From positions 1 to 13,453 of the forward strand of contig JAYTJE010000194.1 in assembly GCA_043731355.1 (NCBI GenBank): a DNA stretch of 13,453 bases, in the 5' to 3' direction. Below are positions 1 to 7,199 of the stretch, piece by piece. Position numbers and translations under genes: made by a program. The notes beneath the pieces were generated by a model. That model saw only the letters and a list, made by a program, of their open reading frames with translations, ran no database searches and had not been told where the DNA came from. Each line of letters starts with the position of its first letter. Positions within the stretch are counted from its first letter, which is position 1. This stretch comes from GWC2-56-14 sp043731355. Lineage in GTDB: Bacteria; Nitrospirota; UBA9217.

Positions 1-20
1 CCTTAATAGGATTTTTCATG
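1..20 (-). CDS. possible start of a leftward gene, cut by the window edge
   Basis: Read on the minus strand, an AAAGGA motif (complement of about 29-34) lies about 8 bases before an ATG (complement of 18-20). The codons that follow give MKNPIK and then run off the window. Only six or seven residues are visible, so no product can be named. The good ribosome-binding spacing and the position opposite a truncated rightward gene are the only support. Confidence 0.3.
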
Positions 21-52
21 TCGCCATTCCTTTATGTTTTTTATGGTATTTG

Positions 53-65
53 TTTTACGGTAAAA
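53..65. repeat. 13-bp inverted repeat, possible operator
   Basis: TTTTAC-G-GTAAAA is a perfect dyad centred on base 59. It lies about 33 bases upstream of the possible leftward start at 20 and just before the chromate-transporter remnant. Placement between two diverging reading frames would suit a regulator site, but no cognate regulator is visible. AT-rich dyads of this size also arise by chance. Confidence 0.2.
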
Positions 66-76
66 ACACCCATTAG

Positions 77-280
77 TTAACTCAACCGGATAGGCATAAA
101 GGAATATTGGCATCCTTTGTCGGCTTGCTCTTCTCTGTTACCGTAAGCTTTCTTCACAGTGTCCCGTGGGACACAATGCGGGTCATGATCGGACTGGCGG
201 CATTGATTGCGTTGTTGAACAAGATCGATGTGCTTTATATCGTGCTGATAGGGGCAATCCTGTCGATGATCGTGCTGTAA
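77..280 (+). pseudogene. 5'-truncated chromate transporter (ChrA) C-terminal remnant
   Basis: The frame ending at TAA 278-280 reads ASFVGLLFSVTVSFLHSVPW and then a hydrophobic run ending in LIGAILSMIVL. This looks like the last two membrane segments of a ChrA/CHR-domain chromate permease, including the WDTMRVMIGLAAL and LLNKIDVLYIVLIGAI stretches before the stop. The frame is open only from 77 (TAG at 74-76). It has no good start: TTG at 107 sits 2-3 bases behind a GGAA. A CHR domain is normally about 160-200 residues and only about 58 recognisable residues remain, so I read it as a decayed or deleted gene. No upstream CHR sequence was found in the other frames of the first 76 bases. A short functional hydrophobic protein cannot be excluded. 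Confidence 0.5.
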
Positions 281-327
281 AGCATGCAGAGGCAACCGTG
301 ACGGCCACGACGAATATCAGGTCAACC

Positions 328-1635
328 ATGCATATCGTTCGATCATTAACAGCGGTACTTGCCGCGTTTGCGCTGATTTTATGCTCACGCGTCGTTCGCG
401 CCGATGAATACGCTTTCGACCTCTCGGAGACCGAGAAAAAGCCCTACCATTTCGGCGGATACGCGGAGCTCAAGCCCGTTCTGTACGGACTGGACCAGGA
501 CGCCGCCCTGTACCAGCTCCGTTTTTACAATCGGGACGAGGGACGCACTCTGCCGGAATACAACGCAGCCCTTCAGCTCGAAGGCGGTATTGAAAAAGGC
601 ATTACAAAGTTCTTTTTGAGAACAAATACCGCGTATCAGAATTCCTACCTCGGCGCGACCTCCACAACAACAGTGTACGAGGCCTTCCTGTCCGTAAAAC
701 CCGCGCCGTCGCTCACGATCGACGCCGGCAAGAAGACGCTCAAGTGGGGCAAGGGCTATGCCTGGAACCCCGTGGCATTCGTGGACCGGCCCAAGAATCC
801 GGACGAGCCGGACCTGAACCTTGAGGGTTTTGTTGTTGCCTCGGCGGATTACATCAGGAGCTTTAGCGGGCCGCTCCAGACGCTTTCCGTCACGCCTGTG
901 CTCATACCGGTCTCGGATCGCGTGAATGACGACTTCGGGGAAACGACCCATCTGAACACTGCCGGAAAGATATATCTTCTGTTCTACGATACGGACATAG
1001 ACTTCCTGTTCCTCACGGGCGCCAGCAAGCCGTCTCGCTACGGCATGGATTTCTCGCGGAACATCACCACGAACCTTGAAGTCCACGGAGAATACGCGCG
1101 AATCAACGATTTCACGAGGAACTACATATCCGTTGACAGTAGTTCGCATCAGACCGTATATGGCGCTTCGAGCTGGCTCCTCGGGCTCCGGTATCTCACT
1201 GAAAAGGACACGACGTATATCCTCGAATACTACCGGAACGGGACCGGTTTCACCGAACAGGAGACGCGGGATTATTTCACCTTCGTACACAACGCCTACG
1301 ATTCCTATCTATCAACGGGAAACGATGCGCCTTTGCAGAAGGCGGCTACCGTGACCGAGAAGAGCTACAGCAGGCCGAACTCCGGGCAACAGTATCTGTA
1401 TGTGCGCGTGAGCCAGAAGGACCCCTTCGATATCCTCTATTGGACGCCCGCGCTGACAGCGATCGTCAACACCGAGGACAGAAGTTACTCGCTTTCACCC
1501 GAGATCGCCTATACGGGAATTACAAACCTTGAATTGCGTTTTAAGGGAACTGTTTTGGCCGGAGAACGGCTGAGCGAATTCGGCGAAAAGCCGTACGACT
1601 ATCGCGTGGAGTTGAGAGCAAGGTATTATTTCTAA
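328..1635 (+). CDS. outer-membrane β-barrel protein, function unknown
   Basis: This is a predicted exported protein of 435 residues. The N-terminus MHIVRSLTAVLAAFALILCS is a Sec signal peptide, with likely cleavage after VRA (residue 25). The mature part has no further long hydrophobic helix. It alternates polar and aromatic residues (for example YAELKPVLYGL, LYQLRFYNR, VYEAFLSVKPAPSLTIDAGK) and ends in ELRARYYF. That pattern, with a C-terminal phenylalanine, is the usual β-signal for BAM-dependent insertion in the outer membrane. A GKKTLKWGKGYAWNPVAF segment near residue 135 resembles porin-like proteins of Geobacter-type bacteria, but I cannot name the family. The start is uncertain: ATG 328 has a weak CAGG site, while in-frame GTG 298 has an AGAGG about 6 bases upstream and would lengthen the signal n-region by ten residues. 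The gene lies 47 bases after the ChrA remnant. Confidence 0.75.
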   Translation: MHIVRSLTAVLAAFALILCSRVVRADEYAFDLSETEKKPYHFGGYAELKPVLYGLDQDAALYQLRFYNRDEGRTLPEYNAALQLEGGIEKGITKFFLRTNTAYQNSYLGATSTTTVYEAFLSVKPAPSLTIDAGKKTLKWGKGYAWNPVAFVDRPKNPDEPDLNLEGFVVASADYIRSFSGPLQTLSVTPVLIPVSDRVNDDFGETTHLNTAGKIYLLFYDTDIDFLFLTGASKPSRYGMDFSRNITTNLEVHGEYARINDFTRNYISVDSSSHQTVYGASSWLLGLRYLTEKDTTYILEYYRNGTGFTEQETRDYFTFVHNAYDSYLSTGNDAPLQKAATVTEKSYSRPNSGQQYLYVRVSQKDPFDILYWTPALTAIVNTEDRSYSLSPEIAYTGITNLELRFKGTVLAGERLSEFGEKPYDYRVELRARYYF

Positions 1636-1662
1636 GTACCGTCGAACTAAGTACCGTCGAAC
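1633..1662 (+). repeat. 15-bp perfect tandem duplication at a gene end
   Basis: TAAGTACCGTCGAAC occurs twice back to back (1633-1647 and 1648-1662). The first copy begins with the stop codon of the β-barrel gene, and the second ends exactly where the -35 box of the next promoter begins. It looks like a recent replication-slippage duplication. No protein-binding role is evident. Confidence 0.85.
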
Positions 1663-1691
1663 TTGACTTGCCCGTTAGTTGTCATTATAAT
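1663..1691 (+). promoter_or_regulatory. sigma-70-type promoter for the TauE/SafE permease
   Basis: TTGACT (1663-1668) is separated by exactly 17 bases from a perfect TATAAT (1686-1691). Eleven of twelve consensus positions match, with ideal spacing. Transcription would start near 1698, leaving a leader of about 60 bases before the ATG at 1757. This is the strongest promoter-like sequence noticed in the window. Confidence 0.75.
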
Positions 1692-1756
1692 AGGTCTCAT
1701 TTCTGCTCCTTCTAATAGCGCTTGCGCTTTATCATGTTCCCCAGGAGACATTGCTT

Positions 1757-2728
1757 ATGGACTTTTTGCATATGACCTTTCCCATATCCGGAGTCACCAC
1801 CAATGTTCTCATACCGCCGTTAATTTCCATGATCATTTCCTTCTTTACCTCCATGGGCGGCATATCCGGCGCTTTTCTGCTTCTTCCGTTCCAAATGAGC
1901 GTACTCAATTACACGGCCCCGTCCGTCAGCGGGACCAATCACGTGTTCAACATCGTCGCGATCCCGAGCGGCGTCTACCGGTATATCAAAGAAGGCCGCA
2001 TGGCGTGGCCGCTCACCTGGGTGGTCATCGCCGGAACGCTGCCGGGTGTGTTCATCGGCTATTATCTTCGCGTTTTTTTTCTCCCCGACCCGAAAACGTT
2101 CAAACTCTTTGTCGGCTGCGTCCTGCTGTATATCGGCGTCAGGATATTCAGGGAACTACTTGGCGGCAATAAAACACAGTCGGCGGGCGCCAAGGCGTTG
2201 GAGGAAAAATTCAAGGCTCGGGCCGCGGCAATCAAGAAGGAGCAGAGTACGAAGATGGCAGCGGGCATCCCCGCTGATGCGGTCGTGAAGACGATCAATG
2301 TGTCGCTGAAAACAGTGGAGTACGAGTTTTGGGGTGAGAGGTTTTCATTCAACACCATGGGCATGTTCGCCCTGTCGTTCATCGTCGGCATCATCGGCGG
2401 GGCCTACGGCATCGGCGGCGGCGCGATCATTGCCCCGTTCTGCGTGGCCTTTTTCCATTTGCCGATTTATTCTATTGCAGGCGCAACGCTCATGGGAACG
2501 TTCATTACTTCGGTTGCCGGTGCGTTGTTTTTCAGCGTGTTGCCCGCGACGCAGGGCATATCGCCTATGCCTGATTGGCCGCTTGGCATTCTGTTTGGTG
2601 TCGGCGGATTTGTGGGAATGTATATTGGCGCGAAGACTCAGAAGTATGTGCCGCAGAAGTTCATCAAGGTCTTTGTGGGCAGCGCGATCATGTTTCTTGC
2701 GATAAAGTATATCGTTCAGTATTTCTAA
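1757..2728 (+). CDS. TauE/SafE-family (DUF81) membrane permease
   Basis: This is an inner-membrane protein of 323 residues of the TauE/SafE family, whose members export or import small anions such as sulfite and organosulfonates. Both internal-repeat signatures are visible: FTSMGGISGAFLLLPF at about 30-45 and GGAYGIGGGAIIAPF at about 214-228. The glycine-rich GGxxGIGGG motif is typical. About four hydrophobic segments lie on each side of a long charged central loop (about residues 133-198, rich in Lys, Glu and Ala) that is probably cytoplasmic. ATG 1757 is chosen because AGGAGA at 1743-1748 lies 8 bases upstream; the in-frame TTG at 1751 would be only 2 bases from it. The gene has its own strong promoter and lies just upstream of the fluoride island. 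The substrate is unknown, and membership in the fluoride response is not shown by the sequence. Confidence 0.85.
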   Translation: MDFLHMTFPISGVTTNVLIPPLISMIISFFTSMGGISGAFLLLPFQMSVLNYTAPSVSGTNHVFNIVAIPSGVYRYIKEGRMAWPLTWVVIAGTLPGVFIGYYLRVFFLPDPKTFKLFVGCVLLYIGVRIFRELLGGNKTQSAGAKALEEKFKARAAAIKKEQSTKMAAGIPADAVVKTINVSLKTVEYEFWGERFSFNTMGMFALSFIVGIIGGAYGIGGGAIIAPFCVAFFHLPIYSIAGATLMGTFITSVAGALFFSVLPATQGISPMPDWPLGILFGVGGFVGMYIGAKTQKYVPQKFIKVFVGSAIMFLAIKYIVQYF

Positions 2729-2759
2729 TTTTACCAAAGTGAAATTCAAGACATTCCTG

Positions 2760-2788
2760 TTGACGGCTGTTGCATATTCTGCTACTCT
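2760..2788 (+). promoter_or_regulatory. putative promoter of fluoride operon 1
   Basis: TTGACG (2760-2765, five of six consensus) is followed after 17 bases by TACTCT (2783-2788). The -10 is weak, but TGC directly before it makes an extended -10. Initiation would fall around 2794, a few bases before the first stem of the fluoride riboswitch, which is where a riboswitch promoter should place it. Confidence 0.5.
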
Positions 2789-2801
2789 TTAAAAAACAGA
2801 A

Positions 2802-2881
2802 GGCGATGGAGTTCGCCAAAACCGCCCATTTTCTGGGCTGATGACTCCTACTCTCATATAACTGAGGGCAGGAGTTTTTTT
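2802..2881 (+). promoter_or_regulatory. fluoride riboswitch 1 (crcB motif) with transcription terminator
   Basis: The sequence opens with GGCGATGGAGTTCGCC (2802-2817): a GGCG/CGCC stem with loop AUGGAGUU. Then come AAAACCGCCC, a short GCCC/GGGC hairpin and UGAUGACUCCUAC (2839-2851). These are the conserved blocks of the fluoride aptamer. The loop GGAGU (2808-2812) can pair with ACUCC (2844-2848) as the family's pseudoknot. The same ACUCC is the 5' arm of a terminator whose 3' arm carries another AGGAGU. Ligand-bound pseudoknot and terminator therefore exclude each other, the expected logic of a fluoride ON switch by antitermination. It lies directly upstream of the antiporter gene. The recognition comes from sequence and pairing; no covariance search was run. 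Confidence 0.93.
2844..2881 (+). terminator. intrinsic terminator, expression platform of riboswitch 1
   Basis: ACTCCTACTCTCA (2844-2856) pairs with TGAGGGCAGGAGT (2863-2875) with one A·C mismatch and one G·U pair across a 6-base loop. Seven T residues follow (2875-2881). The upper arm overlaps the aptamer pseudoknot strand, so termination should be relieved when fluoride is bound. Confidence 0.9.
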
Positions 2882-2903
2882 ATGCCCCGAGGGAGGACGG
2901 GAT

Positions 2904-4082
2904 ATGCATGAAGTTTGGGGAATAGCGGCGCTCTGGCTCGGTCTCGCACTGGTCGCCACGCTGCTTTCTATCTGGTTCCGGATCGCAACGGCGCTCTCCG
3001 AGATTGTCGTCGGCACGGTTGCCCAACTCGTCATCGGCGCTGCAATCGGCGCATCCCTCGGTTCAAACGAACCGTGGATCAAGTTCCTGTCGGGCACCGG
3101 CGCGATCGTGCTGACCTTCCTGGCAGGAGCGGAGCTTGACCCTGTCGTATTCAAGGCGAAGCTCAAGGAAGCAACCGCCATCGGCTTTATCTCTTTCCTC
3201 GCGCCGTTCCTTGGCTGCACCGCAGCAGCATACTACCTCCTTCACTGGACCGCGCAGGCAAGCTGGCTTACGGGCGTTGCACTTTCGACGACCTCGGTTG
3301 CCGTGGTCTACGCGGTGATGCTCGAACTGGGGCTGAACAAGACTGACTTCGGCAAGGCGGTGCTCGCCGCCTGTTTCGTTACCGACCTCGGGACAGTCCT
3401 CGCGCTGGGGCTGATCTTCGCGCCGTTCTCCTTTAAGACCCTGATCTTTGTCGGCGTCAGCGCTGTCGTGTTCTTCATCTTGCCTTACCTCACTCCTTGG
3501 TTCTTCAAAAAATACGGGGACCGGCCATCTGAACTCGAAGCGAAATACCTTCTGATGGTCCTTTTCGGTCTCGGGTCGCTCGCGGTGTGGTCGGACAGCG
3601 AGGCTGTGCTGCCTGCTTATATCATCGGCATGGTGCTCGCCGGATCCGTGGGCAAGGACCATGTGCTGATCAGGCGGCTCAGGACATTGACGTTCGGGCT
3701 GCTTACGCCGTTCTACTTCATTCGTGCAGGCTCATTTGTTTCGGTCTCGGCGATCGTCGCCGCGCCTTTTGCTCTTTTCATTCTATTCAGTTCAAAGATG
3801 ATCACGAAGATCGTCGGCGTATATCCGGCGACCAAGGCGTACAAGTACGCGCAGAAGGAAGGCGTTTACACGACGCTTCTCATGTCCACGGGCCTGACCT
3901 TCGGATCCATTTCAGCATTGTTCGGACTTACGCATGGGATCATCGACCAGGTGCAATACTCTCTGTTGATCGTTGCGGTGATCGGGAGCGCTGTAATACC
4001 GACGTTGATCGCCAATGCGTTCTTTATTCCGCATTATCTATTGCCGAAAAAGGACAAGATGCCGGTAGTTGAACCGGAATAA
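2904..4082 (+). CDS. CPA2-type cation/proton antiporter under fluoride control
   Basis: This inner-membrane protein of 392 residues belongs to the Kef/NapA (CPA2) sodium- or potassium-proton antiporter superfamily. The membrane domain is present without a C-terminal TrkA/RCK nucleotide-binding domain. Seen motifs are FLAGAELD at 72-79, ALSTTSVAVVYAVMLELGL at about 126-144 and FVTDLGTV at 158-165. The conserved ion-binding aspartate is D161. The residue before it is Thr, where NapA-type exchangers have Asp and KefC has Gln. ATG 2904 has GGGAGG 7 bases upstream and is the first gene after riboswitch 1. Antiporters of this kind are known fluoride-riboswitch targets, but whether they move fluoride, repair the proton load caused by HF entry, or act otherwise is unresolved. 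UspA and DUF190 follow at 33 and 10 bases, giving one operon. Confidence 0.88.
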   Translation: MHEVWGIAALWLGLALVATLLSIWFRIATALSEIVVGTVAQLVIGAAIGASLGSNEPWIKFLSGTGAIVLTFLAGAELDPVVFKAKLKEATAIGFISFLAPFLGCTAAAYYLLHWTAQASWLTGVALSTTSVAVVYAVMLELGLNKTDFGKAVLAACFVTDLGTVLALGLIFAPFSFKTLIFVGVSAVVFFILPYLTPWFFKKYGDRPSELEAKYLLMVLFGLGSLAVWSDSEAVLPAYIIGMVLAGSVGKDHVLIRRLRTLTFGLLTPFYFIRAGSFVSVSAIVAAPFALFILFSSKMITKIVGVYPATKAYKYAQKEGVYTTLLMSTGLTFGSISALFGLTHGIIDQVQYSLLIVAVIGSAVIPTLIANAFFIPHYLLPKKDKMPVVEPE

Positions 4083-4115
4083 TTAGCCGATTGAACTTTA
4101 TGTCAGGAGGTTTTT

Positions 4116-4541
4116 ATGCTGAAAAAAATACTCGTTGCATTCGACGGCTCCGATCAGTCGCGCAGTGCTTTTGAATTCGCCCTTGAAATGTCCAGGCATT
4201 GCACCGGCGCAGCGCCGGAGATCACCGTGCTTTCAGTTGCGCAGCCACCCGAACCGATCGATATCGTGGAGATGGACGCCATTATCGAAAGCGCTACACA
4301 GCACTATGAAGACCTCTTCAAAGGGCTTCGGGACAAGGCAAAAGCGGAGAATGTCGAGATCACAACAGAGATCGTAGTCGGCCATCCTGCGGAACAAATC
4401 GTCAAATATGCGGTTGAAAAAAAGAGCGACATGATCGTCGTGGGACAGAGGGGTAAGTCGAAGATAGAGCGTTGGCTCCTGGGCTCCGTGTCGAAACGGA
4501 TATCAAGTTACGCGCCCTGTACGGTCACGATTGTCAAATAG
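4116..4541 (+). CDS. universal stress protein (UspA family)
   Basis: This is a 141-residue cytoplasmic protein with a complete single Usp domain. It begins MLKKILVAFDGSDQSRSAFE, with the β1 strand and the acidic nucleotide-contact residue D10. It carries the ATP-binding signature G-x2-G-x9-G-S at 110-124 (GQRGKSKIERWLLGS), so it is likely of the ATP-binding subclass. AGGAGG at 4105-4110 lies 5 bases before the ATG. The stop codon TAG overlaps the AGGAG ribosome-binding site of the next gene, indicating coupled translation. Usp genes are recognised members of fluoride-riboswitch operons; the molecular role here is probably stress sensing or adaptor function, but that is inference. Confidence 0.93.
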   Translation: MLKKILVAFDGSDQSRSAFEFALEMSRHCTGAAPEITVLSVAQPPEPIDIVEMDAIIESATQHYEDLFKGLRDKAKAENVEITTEIVVGHPAEQIVKYAVEKKSDMIVVGQRGKSKIERWLLGSVSKRISSYAPCTVTIVK

Positions 4542-4551
4542 GAGAACGCCT

Positions 4552-5274
4552 ATGGTAACGAAGGGTCCGGCCAAGAAGCTTACCGTGTACGTTGATGAAA
4601 CCGACAAGTTCCACGGCAAGCCGGTGTATGAAGTCCTGCTTGATATCTTCTTTAAAAAAAAGATCATGGGCGTGAGCGTGTTCCGTGGCGTCGCAGGCTA
4701 CGGCAGCGACGGCGTTTTCCACACGTCCAAAATGCTTGAGCTTTCAACGAGCATGCCGGTGAAGGTCGAGGTGGTGGAGTCCGAGGAAATGATCAACAGG
4801 GTGCTCCCGGATGTCTATCACGTGGTCGAGAAGGGCATGGTTGAAATAACCGACACGAACGTCCTCAAGTGTTGCCCCAAGGCCGAGGAAAAAGGAAAAT
4901 CACAGGGAGAACATATGAAGCTCGAAGGCAAAGCCAAGATGCTCCGGATCATCATCAGCGAAGACGACAAATGGGAAGGCGAGCCGTTGTATGAGGCGAT
5001 TGTTAAGAGACTGGTCATGACCGATATCGCGGGCGCGACCGTCTACAAGGCAATTGCCGGCTACGGTCCGCACAAACGCTATCATAAGAAGAAAACCCTG
5101 ACGGTTCACGGTGAGCTGCCGATACTGATCACCGTCATGGATACCGAGGAGAAAATTAACAAGGTAATCCCCATTCTTGACGATATGATCGGTGAAGGCA
5201 TCGTTGTACTTTCGGACGTGAATGTGATAAAGTATACACACAGAGACGCCGCAGGATTGGAGTCAGCGATGTAG
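4552..5274 (+). CDS. tandem double-DUF190 protein
   Basis: This is a 240-residue cytoplasmic protein made of two DUF190 domains, a family with a PII-like fold. Domain 1 (about 8-110) has LTVYVDETDKFHGKPVYEVL and RGVAGYG. Domain 2 (about 127-230) repeats the plan with LRIIISEDDKWEGEPLYEAI and KAIAGYG. A lysine/glutamate linker joins them (around 110-125). Family members are normally single domains of about 100-120 residues, so this is a fusion or fused duplication. DUF190 genes are often found next to CrcB fluoride channels and under fluoride riboswitches; a regulatory or sensor role for the neighbouring transporter is a reasonable guess. ATG 4552 is preferred because AGGAG at 4540-4544 lies 7 bases upstream. 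A second possible start exists at 4915. Confidence 0.9.
   Translation: MVTKGPAKKLTVYVDETDKFHGKPVYEVLLDIFFKKKIMGVSVFRGVAGYGSDGVFHTSKMLELSTSMPVKVEVVESEEMINRVLPDVYHVVEKGMVEITDTNVLKCCPKAEEKGKSQGEHMKLEGKAKMLRIIISEDDKWEGEPLYEAIVKRLVMTDIAGATVYKAIAGYGPHKRYHKKKTLTVHGELPILITVMDTEEKINKVIPILDDMIGEGIVVLSDVNVIKYTHRDAAGLESAM
4904..4917 (+). promoter_or_regulatory. internal ribosome-binding site and in-frame ATG of the second DUF190 domain
   Basis: AGGGAGA (4904-4910) is followed after four bases by an in-frame ATG (4915-4917), exactly at the linker before domain 2. Initiation here would give a free second domain of 119 residues (MKLEGKAKMLRI...). This may be the fossil or still active start of a once separate gene. 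Confidence 0.5.
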
Positions 5275-5285
5275 TATTCGATAAT
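5257..5285 (+). promoter_or_regulatory. putative promoter of fluoride operon 2
   Basis: TTGGAG (5257-5262) and GATAAT (5280-5285) are 17 bases apart, straddling the DUF190 stop codon. The -10 matches five of six positions and the -35 three of six. Initiation near 5292 would start the transcript about 17 bases before riboswitch 2. The alternative is read-through from operon 1. Confidence 0.4.
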
Positions 5286-5308
5286 ACGTACCAGCACAAA
5301 ACAGAATA

Positions 5309-5392
5309 GGCGATGGAGTTCGCCATTAACCGTCCCGCTGACAACGTGACTAATGACTCCTACTCTCGAAACTTGAGGGTAGGAGTTTTTTT
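5309..5392 (+). promoter_or_regulatory. fluoride riboswitch 2 (crcB motif) with transcription terminator
   Basis: GGCGATGGAGTTCGCC (5309-5324) is identical to the first 16 bases of riboswitch 1. It is followed by ATTAACCG, a GUC/GAC-closed hairpin (5332-5350) that differs from copy 1, and UAAUGACUCCUAC (5351-5363). The pseudoknot pairs loop GGAGU (5315-5319) with ACUCC (5356-5360). The terminator 3' arm again ends in TAGGAGT before seven T residues, so the same fluoride-dependent antitermination is expected. The first gene it controls is the dynamin-like GTPase at 5412, with a collinear run continuing to the enolase at 10526. Confidence 0.93.
5356..5392 (+). terminator. intrinsic terminator, expression platform of riboswitch 2
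   Basis: ACTCCTACTCTC (5356-5367) pairs with GAGGGTAGGAGT (5375-5386) over 12 positions with one G·U pair and a 7-base loop. Seven T residues follow (5386-5392). The 5' arm is shared with the aptamer pseudoknot, giving mutually exclusive structures. Confidence 0.9.
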
Positions 5393-5411
5393 ATCCACAA
5401 AAAGGACAGGC

Positions 5412-7199
5412 ATGAATTCACTGACGCAATCAGCATTGCTATCGAACTACGCGCAATTGAAAGACCATCTCCTTAATTGCACCGATGAGATGCTCGCTAT
5501 CGAGAACATCCGGGGCTGCGGGTGCGAGGAATTGCGGGAAAAGCTCCGGTCGAACGCTTTCAACCTCGTGGTGGTGGGCCAGTTCAAGCGCGGGAAAACA
5601 AGCCTGATCAACGCGCTTCTGGGCGCGGAGATCCTTCCCGTTGCCGTGGTGCCGCTCACGTCCATCGTCACGATCATGACCTGGGGAGAGGCGCTCAGGA
5701 TCAAGGTCTACTTCAATGACGAACGGGTTTCGGAAATCAAACCCGAAAGCCTTTCAGAATACGTCACGGAAAAAGGCAATCCGAAGAACATCAAAGACGT
5801 GCGAGAAGTCGTCCTTACGTATCCATCGCCCTATCTCAAGGACGGCGTTCGGCTGATCGACACGCCGGGCGTGGGCTCGATCTATGAGCATAACACGGAT
5901 GTTGCGTATCAATATCTTCCCAAGTCCGACGCGGCCCTCTTTCTCCTGTCCGTTGACCAGCCCATGAGCAAGGCGGAGATGGACTTTCTGAAAGATGTGA
6001 AGGAGTACTCGAACAAGATATTCTTCGTCCTGAACAAGTCCGACTATCTTCGGGAAAACGACCTCAAAGAAGCTGTCGAATTCACGAAGAACGCACTTTG
6101 CGACACCATGGGATCGGAAGTCAGGCTGTTCCCGGTATCTGCCCGGCTCGCGCTCGAAGGGACAACCGCGAAATCTGGGGAACTTATCGAGAAAAGTATG
6201 CTGCCCGTCTTTTCCAAAGACCTGAACAGGTTCCTGATGGAGGAGAAGGGGAACGTGCTCATCCTCTCCGTGACAAACAACCTGCTCAGGAGCATTTCTC
6301 AGGCAAAGCTGGAACTGGAGCTTGAACTGAAGTCGCTCACAACGCCGCTCGAAGAACTGAAAGATAAGATACGCGCCTTTGAGAGCAAGAAAGGCGAGGT
6401 GTCGCAGGTGAAGCGGGACTTTGAAATTCTGCTTGAGGGTGAAGTCTCACGATTGGCAAAGGGCGGACTGGAGGACGACTTGCAGCGCTTTGTAAGAGAC
6501 CTGATGCCTCAGGAGCTGGCGCATCTCAAAGAGCAATTCGAATTAAACAAGGGCCTTCCGCTGAAAGACCTTCGAAGCGCACTTGAAGAAGCGGTCATAG
6601 TTCATGTCAAACAAGCCTGTATCACCTGGCGCGCCTTGGAGGATGAGCGGCTCGCAAAGGCCTTTGAAACCATCTGTAAACGGTTCATCACTAAGATCAA
6701 CGAAACAGTAGATGAGCTGCTGCGGTATTCCTCTGAGCTGTTTTCCGTGCCATTCGATACGGTCAAGGCGGAATCCCTTTGGAGCATCAAATCCGGGTTC
6801 TATTACCGGTTCAAGGAACAGCCCGTGGGCACGGCGATCATTGCTTCAACCCTGACCCTTGCCCTGCCCAAATTCATCGGCGATAAGATCGTGCTCAAAA
6901 AGATGAAAGAATACCTCCAGAGGGTCGTGACCATGCAGGCAGCCAGGGCAGGGACCGATTTTGAAGAACGCCTGGACAAGAGCAAGCTCGACTTTCGCTG
7001 GGAGATGTTCCAGAAGATCGACGCGACCATAGAGGGGATTGCGAGTGCGATCGAGAAAGGCATGACGCAGAGATCGAAGGGAACACAGGAGGTCGAAGAA
7101 AGAAAGCGGCTGCTGGCCGGGACAACGGGGAAGCTGGATGAAATCAAAAACAGGCTTGCGCGGATCAAGACGGAAGCCGAAGGCGCGAACAAAAGTTGA
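5412..7199 (+). CDS. dynamin-like GTPase, first gene of fluoride operon 2
   Basis: This 595-residue bacterial dynamin-superfamily protein shows all GTPase motifs: G1 GQFKRGKTS at 56-64, G2 threonine in PLTS at 81-84, G3 DTPG at 150-153, G4 NKSD at 208-211, and a plausible G5 SA at 243-244. After the GTPase domain come long charged helices (about 270-470) fitting a stalk. A hydrophobic stretch at about 473-495 (GTAIIASTLTLALPKF...) could be a membrane-contact paddle, and a basic/helical C-terminus follows. Members bind or remodel membranes in a GTP-dependent way. ATG 5412 is chosen because AAAGGA at 5401-5406 lies 5 bases upstream and because the same frame further 5' runs through the riboswitch. 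Its 3' end overlaps the next gene. The link to fluoride is shown by position only; what this GTPase does in fluoride stress is unknown. Confidence 0.88.
   Translation: MNSLTQSALLSNYAQLKDHLLNCTDEMLAIENIRGCGCEELREKLRSNAFNLVVVGQFKRGKTSLINALLGAEILPVAVVPLTSIVTIMTWGEALRIKVYFNDERVSEIKPESLSEYVTEKGNPKNIKDVREVVLTYPSPYLKDGVRLIDTPGVGSIYEHNTDVAYQYLPKSDAALFLLSVDQPMSKAEMDFLKDVKEYSNKIFFVLNKSDYLRENDLKEAVEFTKNALCDTMGSEVRLFPVSARLALEGTTAKSGELIEKSMLPVFSKDLNRFLMEEKGNVLILSVTNNLLRSISQAKLELELELKSLTTPLEELKDKIRAFESKKGEVSQVKRDFEILLEGEVSRLAKGGLEDDLQRFVRDLMPQELAHLKEQFELNKGLPLKDLRSALEEAVIVHVKQACITWRALEDERLAKAFETICKRFITKINETVDELLRYSSELFSVPFDTVKAESLWSIKSGFYYRFKEQPVGTAIIASTLTLALPKFIGDKIVLKKMKEYLQRVVTMQAARAGTDFEERLDKSKLDFRWEMFQKIDATIEGIASAIEKGMTQRSKGTQEVEERKRLLAGTTGKLDEIKNRLARIKTEAEGANKS

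Noticed and set aside
385..1290. A 301-codon minus-strand open frame inside the β-barrel gene
   Set aside because: It is a shadow of the plus-strand gene. Only the plus frame shows a signal peptide and a sensible β-barrel pattern.
3063..3662. A 199-codon minus-strand open frame inside the antiporter
   Set aside because: It is a highly charged shadow product without domain features; the plus frame carries clear CPA2 motifs.
5313..5411. Upstream extension of the dynamin-like frame to an ATG at 5313
   Set aside because: This part is the riboswitch aptamer and terminator. The ATG at 5412 has a proper ribosome-binding site.
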